From contig JALRME010000018.1 in assembly GCA_026120035.1 (NCBI GenBank), forward strand, positions 558,001 through 622,000: a stretch of DNA of 64,000 bases, read 5' to 3'. Position 1 is the stretch's first letter. Each line of letters begins with the position of its first letter. The position numbers were made by a program, and so were the translations under genes. The notes under the pieces are model-generated. The model did not search any database and was not told where the DNA came from. It worked only from the letters and a program-made list of their open reading frames with translations. This document shows, piece after piece, positions 57,051-64,000 of this stretch. This DNA is from Coleophoma eucalyptorum (Eukaryota > Ascomycota > Leotiomycetes > Helotiales > Dermateaceae).

Positions 57051-57988
57051 TTAGACCCAAGCAAAGCTTGCGAAATTAAATCCGAGCATATCGTCTGCCC
57101 ACGTATCAGCCACTGCATCTCCCGCAGCACCAGCACATACGAAGAGGGGCAGGAGATGTTCCTCGCCATACTTCGGATGACACAAGATTGAACCTGGAAT
57201 ATCGCGCCACTCCTTGATTTTCTCTTTTCTCTCTGCGCTACTCTCTAGCGTCATGGTCTCAACTAATGTTTTTGAGAAGGTCACAACTCGCTCCTTCACA
57301 CTAGCGGCACTGGCCTGGCGGAAGAGCCCCATATTGTGCATGCTGTACATGCCAGAACCAACTATGGCGATGTTCTCATCCCGCAATTTGGCCAGTGCAT
57401 TACCCATGGTGTACAGATCCTCAGGCGACTCTGGCTCCAGGACGGAGAGCTGGATGATAGGGATATCCGCCTCTGGGTGAATCAGAAGCATAGGAACAAA
57501 TACTCCGTGGTCCCAACCTTCAGAACGGAAACGGAATAATTAGTATAAATTTCCTTGGACTGCCTCTGCCCCCTCTGCTGTTGATGTGGGTAACAGATAA
57601 CACAGAATTCGTGATAATGGGTGTGTTCTTACGTACCTCTCTCTAAATCCATCTTAGGTTTTAACCCTGCGTCGTTAAAGGCATCAAAGACCCTCTTCGC
57701 GATCTCTGGACTGCCCGGGGCATCATATTTCAACTGATAAGTCTCCGGGGGGAAGCCACCGTAATCATAGTACAACTTATGTTTTGCGGCACCCGAGATC
57801 GTCGGCACCGAAGTCGACCAGTGTGCCGAGACAAGAACGATTGCCCGAGCCTGTTCGGGTGTGCCAATGCGGAGATATTTGCGGACAGTAGTCTTCATGG
57901 ATTTGATCATCTGTTTGTGGTTGGGGTCATTCATCAGCGGCATAGGTCCCCCGCCATGATTGACTGCCACGACTGCCCCACGTGTCAT
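57051..57988 (-). CDS. DODA-type extradiol aromatic ring-opening dioxygenase (LigB superfamily)
   Basis: Two exons (57988-57637, 57517-57051) around a 119-nt intron; 272 aa. Metal-ligand and active-site signatures of the 4,5-DOPA-extradiol-dioxygenase-like family: NHGGGPMPLM with His11, VLVSAHWSTS with His56, YDYGGFPPETYQL, and GWDHGVFVPM formed across the splice junction (His about 121). The end (LLPLFVCAGAAGD, then a short FAWV terminus) also fits. Such enzymes open catechol-type rings with a non-heme metal. The frame is open upstream to 58051 without an ATG, so 57988 is used. Cytosolic; substrate unknown. Confidence 0.9.
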
Positions 57989-58470
57989 TCTTGCGGCAGA
58001 GAGAAAGAGATTCGACAGTTTGAGGACCAAAGTGAAGATACTAGGTTTCACAAATCAATATTATAACTGCTTTTCTTTCAAGAGCTTTGTAAAAGTGAGA
58101 GATTCTGGGTTTGGACGTGCAGATATAATCACCCCGTCCACATCCGTCCATTCAAAGGCGGTGAAAAGACAATTGGTAATCCTCATTCCTATTACTGGTG
58201 TTATACATTTTTCAAGTCGCTAAGGTAGAAACACGGCAGTTAGTTAAGCGATCAAGTAATGAGAGTGATTCGTTGGAATAGACACTTGCTTGAGGTCTGA
58301 GCGAGCACAGCACGGAAGCCTTCCATACATGATTACGAAGTCGAGCGGAATGCGGAGTCCGCTCGCCTCAAGCGCAAAGTACAGTAGTATCATTGACAGA
58401 GTCTAGATTTACAATAATGAGGATGGAAATAGCGCAGCACATAGTATAAAGTAACAACATACCTTAACAG
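57989..58470. other. Intergenic upstream of dioxygenase
   Basis: No gene seen between the dioxygenase start and the amidohydrolase relic. Confidence 0.5.
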
Positions 58471-59110
58471 TCAGTAGATTCGAACACTTTTGAACACTTT
58501 TTTCTTGTTTTCACTCTGCTCCCCAAACGTCGACGCCAGCTCCTTTGAAAAGCTTCCTCCCTTCCACACGTGCATTAGGTCTTTTTTGTTCTTTAACATT
58601 TTGGTATCCTTCAATGGGCTCTCGTGCAGTACCAAAATATCTGCCTCAAATATTCTTTTGAGTCGATCAGTCTTGGGCGTCATGGGGCCGAGAGTTAACG
58701 GCCCATTTGCCATTGCCGACTTCAGAGCTTCCAAAGGAGTCATGCCCGCATCAACAGCACCCTCAAGTTTTACTGCATAGTTCGATTCTGGTTCCCGATT
58801 AGTTCCGAATGCACTTGCAGCGCCTATCGGCACCGCAAGCTTTTTCAACCTAATTCATGATTCTGGCAGGAGATTTCTGCAATCTTGCCAGAGACTCTCG
58901 TCGACAATGCTATGAGTTTGATATACAGACGATATTTTCTCTTTCATCAAATTAAGGCATTCCTCATAGGCATAGCTAACATTTTCAAACGTCTTTAGCC
59001 AGCATTGATCATCGCGTGAAATTACGCCTCCACTTGTTAGAACCTTTATAACAGTCGCGCCTCGACGAATCTGTAGACGAACTGCGCGTCAAGCTCCGTC
59101 AGCTCAACAG
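58471..59110 (-). pseudogene. Amidohydrolase relic (imidazolonepropionase-like)
   Basis: Minus strand. The fragment at 59110-58980 reads RRGATVIKVLTSGGVIS, a metal-dependent amidohydrolase segment. It continues into YEECLNLMKEK and THSIVDESL, then an in-frame TGA at about 58857. Next comes KKLAVPIGAA, GMTPLEALKSAMANGPLTLGP, the DADI-like EADILVL, and HVWKGG at the C-terminus (58848-58471). The stretch normally between SGGV and the EE-C-LM segment, which holds metal-binding His residues, is missing, and no 5' part of the gene is found. Non-functional remnant created by deletion plus nonsense change. Confidence 0.8.
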
Positions 59111-61062
59111 ATTAAGCCAGTAGAAACCCCACTAGGCCAGGAGGGACGGACTTGAGTATTAATCTGAGGAAAGCGTCAGATCAGTAGATTAGTAGTTGGG
59201 TGAGTGACCACCAGCGAATATTTTTGCATTTCTTTTTGCTGGTTTCCAGAGCTGGCTGTTACCTTTGGCAAATATGTAACCTTGATTGATTTGAAGTTGC
59301 TGCTATGCATCAGTATTGGAGCAAACACTTGTAGTGCAGACAGTGTTAAGCAAAGAGAGTTTTCTTCAACTATTTTATCTCTTGCGTTGCCGTCTTCTGT
59401 CACCTTTGTTACGAGTGCCATCTAGACAGAGGTGGTACTTCAAGAACGTGCCTCTACAATTGGGTGCAGTAGCTGTCACAAGTCCTAGAATATGATTATT
59501 ATATCTATCGAGGAGTAAGCTGTATTTCCCCTCCAACCCTACTGGATTTGTTTCAAGAATTGTGACATTGCCAATTTAGTGACTGGGTACCTTCGGTGAA
59601 TTCCAGTATTGCAGCGCTTGACATGTCCCGATTAGTCAATGATGTTTAACGCCCATTTCTACTTTAACGTTTGGTAAACTTACCCTATCTCGCGCACTTT
59701 AGGTCGACAGTCTTGAAATCGCTAGGGTGGAGAGGAAGAACCGGAGGAGGCATAAGTGAGCAGGTTAAATATGAAATACGAAAGGTAGTAAGTACATGGG
59801 CGACTGTGATAAGAGACAAGGCTATCACTTGTATGACTGGAGGATGATGGCTGACTCTAGCCGAGGGATCGAGGCACATGCAGAAGCAAACAATGAACGT
59901 GAATTCATTACTGCCGCCCGAGATTGTAAAAACGCCAAACCGAGTTCTGATAGCAGTGTTGTCAAGGAAGGGCACGCCTGTCTTCGTCCAATACTCTGAG
60001 CTGTGAGGTTCCACGAGCGACGGGCCGGACACGGCCCGTCTGAGCATCATGAGTAGTCTATTTTCACCACTTTGCTTGCGACTGCTATGAGATGCGGAGT
60101 ACCCTGTAAATAAATACTGGGAAAATCCACATCAGTGCAGATGTGCGTCAGACGAACGCAGGCTGGATAATATAAGTGACAGCATGATATAATAGTTGTA
60201 ACAAGTTCCACCGGGTATTGTAACCAGGCTTGAAGCCTCGGAAAGTCCCGCAAGGCAATACGGGCAAAGTCGTAAGCATGAGCCATTCTGGGCGGTGAGA
60301 TGTTTGATCGTTTGGCAATTGCTGGGCGGCTGAGACAACAGCCGAGGCTCATGTTTGCTCCCTCAGCTGCACAGGAGCGTCATCGGGTATCGCCTGTTTG
60401 CGCGAGGGGCACATGCAAAAGCTCATCAAGATCCGCCGCGACGAGCAAGGTATAAGTAAAATGAACAATCCGAGGAGAGAAATTTTCATGCATCCATCCA
60501 AAGAGAAGGGCGAGGAAGAAACGAGGATGTTTATGGAGGACAGACAGTAAATGCTTCGGGAAAGTTTACAGCATGGCATGGCTAACTCACGTCAACAAGC
60601 ACAGCGCGGCTTAAAAGGGCAAGAGGTGCATACTGCATGCAGCATAAATATGCTTCGGGGCCACTTTACCCCACATTCACAAGCTGCAAGTCTGCCCTCC
60701 AAAAACTCCCTCGAGCCGAGAAACGGAGCGCTGCCTTTGTGCCGTTTGCCTTGCCTATGCATCAGACGGCTTTATCTCAACCCCAAACCATTGCCGAATA
60801 GCTCCCTCCTCCCATTTGCTTTGCTTGCTCGTTGCCGTGGCTTTGCGTTTTCTTCCGCTCTCCCGTCTTGTGCTGGCTCCTTCTCATCCTTCTGACCTCA
60901 TAACTTGCCTACATCTATACTCGACGTGCTACCCGCGCGTGCTCGACTTTTCTCTCCCATCCCATTCTTCACTTCCACCCCGAAGTTAAATCTTCTCCAT
61001 CCTTTTCTCAACACTTCTACTCTTTGTATATCTGCCTTGCCCACCACATTATAACTGCGAAC
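59111..61062. other. Intergenic, promoter side of malate synthase
   Basis: About 1.9 kb. It contains the 5S fragment (59177-59220) and, from about 60900, a CT-rich promoter and leader for malate synthase. The minus-strand frame 59685-60050 (121 codons) has no recognised domain. Confidence 0.5.
59177..59220 (+). pseudogene. 5S rRNA fragment
   Basis: About 44 nt nearly identical to the inner 3' part of the intact 5S (CAGATC-GTAGATTAGTAGTTGGGTG-GTGACCACCAGCGAATA). The first about 60 nt and the last about 17 nt of the gene are missing. It lies directly beside the amidohydrolase relic. Confidence 0.8.
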
Positions 61063-62892
61063 ATGGCTCAGATCGATTCCATCCTCCAGGGGGTCAATAT
61101 CTCAGGCAACATCAATGATTTCAACCGAAAGATCCTTAGTAAAGATGCTGTAGCTTTCCTGGCTCTCCTCCACCGATCCTTCAACACCACTCGCAAGAGT
61201 CTGCTGCAACGCCGTGTTATTAGACAGGCCGAGCTGGACAAGGGCGTCCTTCCCGACTTCTTACCTGAGACCAAGCACATCCGTGAGAATGATGCGTGGA
61301 AGGGTGCCCCTCCTGCTCCAGGACTGATTGACCGCCGAGTCGAGATTACTGGTCCTACAGACCGAAAGATGGTGGTGAATGCTTTGAACTCAGACGTCTG
61401 GACATATATGGCAGATTTCGAAGGTGAGCATATAAGCATGTGATTGCGAATAAGCTGTCGCTAACCTTCCACAGATTCAAGCGCACCCACCTGGGAGAAC
61501 ATGATCAGCGGACAGGTCAACCTCTACGACGCAATTCGAAGGCAGGTTGACTTCAAGATTGGCGAGAAGGCATATAAGTTAAGAACCGATCGAACCCTCC
61601 CCACCCTCATCGTCCGACCTCGAGGATGGCATTTGGACGAGAAGCATTTCACCGTCGATGGTGAGCCAATCTCTGGTTCGCTCTTCGATTTCGGTCTATA
61701 CTTTTTCCACAATGCTAAGGAGCTGATCAAGCGTGGACATGGTCCATACTTTTACCTCCCAAAGATGGAATCGCATCTTGAGGCTCGTCTCTGGAACGAT
61801 GTTTTCAACCTCGCACAAGATTTCATAGCTATCCCACGCGGTACCATCCGAGGTACGGTTCTCATTGAGACCATCCTTGCTGCTTTCGAGATGGATGAAA
61901 TCATCTATGAATTGAGAGACCACAGCTCCGGACTCAACTGTGGAAGATGGGATTACATCTTCAGTGTCATTAAGAAGTTCCGTCAAAACAGCAATTTTGT
62001 TCTTCCAGACCGTTCGTGTGTCACCATGACAGTTCCGTTCATGGATGCATAGTAAGTCTTCATTTCGTCTAATTCACTTTTGGCAATTTTCTTGGCCCCG
62101 CAGATGGATCAACACGCTCGGAAACATTAACTGATCATTTCCAGCGTCAAACTCCTTATCCAAACTTGCCATCGCCGACAGGTTCATGCAATGGGCGGTA
62201 TGGCGGCTCAGATCCCCATCAAGGATGATAAGGCAGCCAACGATAAGGCAATGGAGGGTGTGTATGCCGATAAGCTTCGTGAGGCCAAGGCCGGCCACGA
62301 CGGTACCTGGGTTGCGCATCCAGCTTTGGCATCCATCGCTTCGGAAGTCTTCAACAAGCACATGCCAACTCCAAATCAGATGTTTGTTCGACGTGAGGAT
62401 GTCAAGATTGGACAGAACGATCTTTTGAACATGAACGTCCCAGGTGCCGTAACCGAAGAGGGTATCCGCAAGAACCTGAACATTGGGCTCGGTTACATGG
62501 AGGGATGGCTCCGGGGTGTTGGATGCGTGCCAATCAACTACTTGATGGAAGACGCAGCCACGGCCGAAGTATCTCGATCACAATTGTGGCAATGGGTCAA
62601 GCACGGTGTTGCTCTTGATTCTGGAAAGAAAGTTGACAAAGCCTATGCTTTGAAGCTATTAAAGGAACAAGCCGAGGAGCTGGCTTCCAAGGGTCCTAAG
62701 GGTAACAAATACCACCTAGCTGCGCAATACTTCAGCGGGCAGGTCACTGGTGAAGATTATGCGGACTTTTTGACGTCGTAAGTTCTCCACTCTATACCGT
62801 GTGCTCCTTTCAACCAACTAACATTGCTGGCCAGACTTTTGTACAATGAGATCACCTCTGTTGGCAGCTCGTCACCGGCCTCTAAACTGTAA
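61063..62892 (+). CDS. Malate synthase, peroxisomal
   Basis: Glyoxylate-cycle enzyme condensing glyoxylate and acetyl-CoA to malate, needed for growth on acetate or fatty acids. Four exons: 61063-61423, 61475-62051, 62145-62777, 62835-62892; introns 51, 93 and 57 nt; 542 aa, the usual length for the A isoform. Conserved blocks: [22 protein letters not shown] across intron 1, [26 protein letters not shown], and [11 protein letters not shown] with GRWDYIFS. The C-terminal tripeptide SKL is a PTS1 peroxisomal signal, supplied by the 58-nt last exon. The frame upstream includes another ATG (61024), but 61063 (MAQIDS) fits family starts. Confidence 0.96.
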
Positions 62893-63545
62893 TGAGCTCT
62901 CTTTGATTGGTTTTCTTGGTAGGAAAAGGCTGTGATTAACTATGTAGTCAAAACAAGATGTATGATTCAAGCCGAGTCATTGTGTGCATGTTTTCGCATT
63001 AGCAGATGTAAGATGACCATGGGTGACACCCTCGATAGGCTTTTGATCTCCGCCCATCTCCCAAAGGTCCAGCAACACGTGCGGAGAAATGGACCCATCC
63101 CGCTTCGCTGGGATTCCCGCCACATCAACCAGCCAATCATGTGCCGCCTATTGACATTCTCTGCACAGATCGGCTGGCCAGCCCGACCACTGAATGTCAC
63201 TGTCAGTTGATGATTTGAGATATATGCTCAGGACGGGAATTACATTGGATTCTTTCCTCCATACCTGTTGAACTATCCCACTCTCAGCGAGGTCATATTA
63301 CTCTGTGGCTTTCCCATACTATCTTCCACAAGTGAAGCCGATTCTTTCTCCCACGTGTCTGCTCTCCGGAAGTAAGTAGCCAAAGTAATCGCAAGGTCTC
63401 TCTGTCTGGACCTGCATGACGTTCAGGAACAGGATGAGTATAAGGATGACCATCTTGTACGCTTCTTGGCGGTCTTTTCTTTCCTCTCTACCCTGCTCTT
63501 CTTCTTATCTCCCCTCGCCTTTCCTGCACTAGGAATAGCAGCACG
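62893..63545. other. Intergenic, promoter side of phosphatase gene
   Basis: No supported gene; CT-rich leader (63470-63530) before the acid phosphatase start. Confidence 0.55.
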
Positions 63546-64000
63546 ATGCGTTCAACTCCAATCCTGCGCAGCTTAGCTGCTGTTGCAGTATCTGCCTCGT
63601 CCTGCCAGGCTGCTACCAATGCCACCATCAACTCGCAAGTCCGTCTCGCCTATGCTGGAGACTCGGGCATGTACGTTTCATGGAACACATTCCAGCACCT
63701 CAATCAGCCAACTGTGAAGTTCGGCTTGAGCCCTAACCACTTGACCGAGACCGTATCCTCCAACATCTCCGTCACCTACCCAACATCTTTGACATACAAC
63801 AACCATGTCAAGATCACCGGGCTGAAGCCACATACTACTTACTACTATGCTCCTGTTGGTCTTCTGAAGGATAACACAACAACTCTGCCATATTCTTTCA
63901 CAACTGGTAGACCCGCTGGCGACAGCACGCCTTATTCGATTGCTGTTGTTGTGGATATGGGCACCATGGGTGCTCAGGGTCTTACTACTACGGCAGCAAA
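63546..64000 (+). CDS. Secreted purple acid phosphatase, 5' part
   Basis: Open from ATG 63546 to the window edge (151 codons, no stop). It has a signal peptide (MRSTPILRSLAAVAVSASSCQA), then the N-terminal fibronectin-like domain of purple acid phosphatases (VRLAYAGDSGMYVSWNTF, VKFGLSP, and HVKITGLKPHTTYYY) and FTTGRPAGD. The first metallophosphoesterase strand IAVVVDMGTMG then begins, whose Asp is a metal ligand. The rest of the catalytic domain lies outside the window. Role inferred from the family: extracellular or wall phosphate release. Confidence 0.88.
   Translation, partial: MRSTPILRSLAAVAVSASSCQAATNATINSQVRLAYAGDSGMYVSWNTFQHLNQPTVKFGLSPNHLTETVSSNISVTYPTSLTYNNHVKITGLKPHTTYYYAPVGLLKDNTTTLPYSFTTGRPAGDSTPYSIAVVVDMGTMGAQGLTTTAA

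Noticed and set aside
57989..58051. N-terminal extension of the DODA-type dioxygenase
   Set aside because: Starts with GTG; the first ATG (57988) matches family starts.
59685..60050. 121-codon minus-strand frame
   Set aside because: No domain or signal; codon content looks random.
1..64000. CRISPR arrays, bacterial operons, transposase genes
   Set aside because: Eukaryotic sequence with introns throughout; no regularly spaced direct repeats with unique spacers and no transposase or reverse-transcriptase motifs seen.

Overview
The window is nuclear DNA of a filamentous ascomycete (Pezizomycotina). The evidence is many genes with 45-120 nt introns carrying CTAAC/CTGAC-type branch sites, a dispersed 5S rRNA gene, a RID-type DNA methyltransferase, a hydrophobin, HET and STAND (NLR-like) genes, and secreted sedolisin, cellobiose dehydrogenase and lipase. 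A leotiomycete is my guess; nothing here proves the class. Gene models were spliced by hand, and every intron given keeps the reading frame unless stated.

Layout. 0.3-3.1 kb (-): RID-like cytosine methyltransferase. 5.7-7.6 kb (+): amidophosphoribosyltransferase. 8.9-13.8 kb (+): a very large cellobiose dehydrogenase with a repetitive Ser/Thr tail. 15.9-17.9 kb (+): sedolisin with a GC-AG intron. 18.3-19.9 kb (-): class 3 lipase. 20.7-22.4 kb (-): Baeyer-Villiger monooxygenase. 24.1-25.1 kb (+): quinolinate phosphoribosyltransferase. 25.3-26.0 kb (-): a four-exon hydrophobin-like protein. 27.7-29.6 kb (+): cytochrome P450. 30.7-31.4 kb (-): DUF3237 protein. 32.28-32.41 kb (+): a tRNA-Lys(UUU) gene whose 5' acceptor strand is separated from the rest by a 54-nt segment with spliceosomal-intron signals. 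32.4-38.2 kb: gene-poor, one orphan gene. 38.2-39.9 kb (+): sugar-porter MFS transporter with a GC-AG intron.

40.5-53.3 kb looks like a self/non-self recognition island: a HET-domain membrane protein (-), an intact 5S rRNA gene, a decayed NACHT-TPR STAND gene (-), a free-standing SesB-like alpha/beta hydrolase (+) and an unrecognised eight-exon gene (-). A truncated 5S copy and the intact 5S, which share their 3' flank, bracket the HET gene.

54.1-64.0 kb: amino-acid permease (+), DODA-type extradiol dioxygenase (-), amidohydrolase relic (-) beside another truncated 5S, peroxisomal malate synthase (+), and the start of a secreted purple acid phosphatase (+) cut by the window edge.

Apart from the island, the genes are a typical mix of housekeeping metabolism (purine, NAD, glyoxylate) and secreted or secondary-metabolic enzymes. 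I see no coherent biosynthetic cluster. The most unusual item is the split tRNA-Lys gene.
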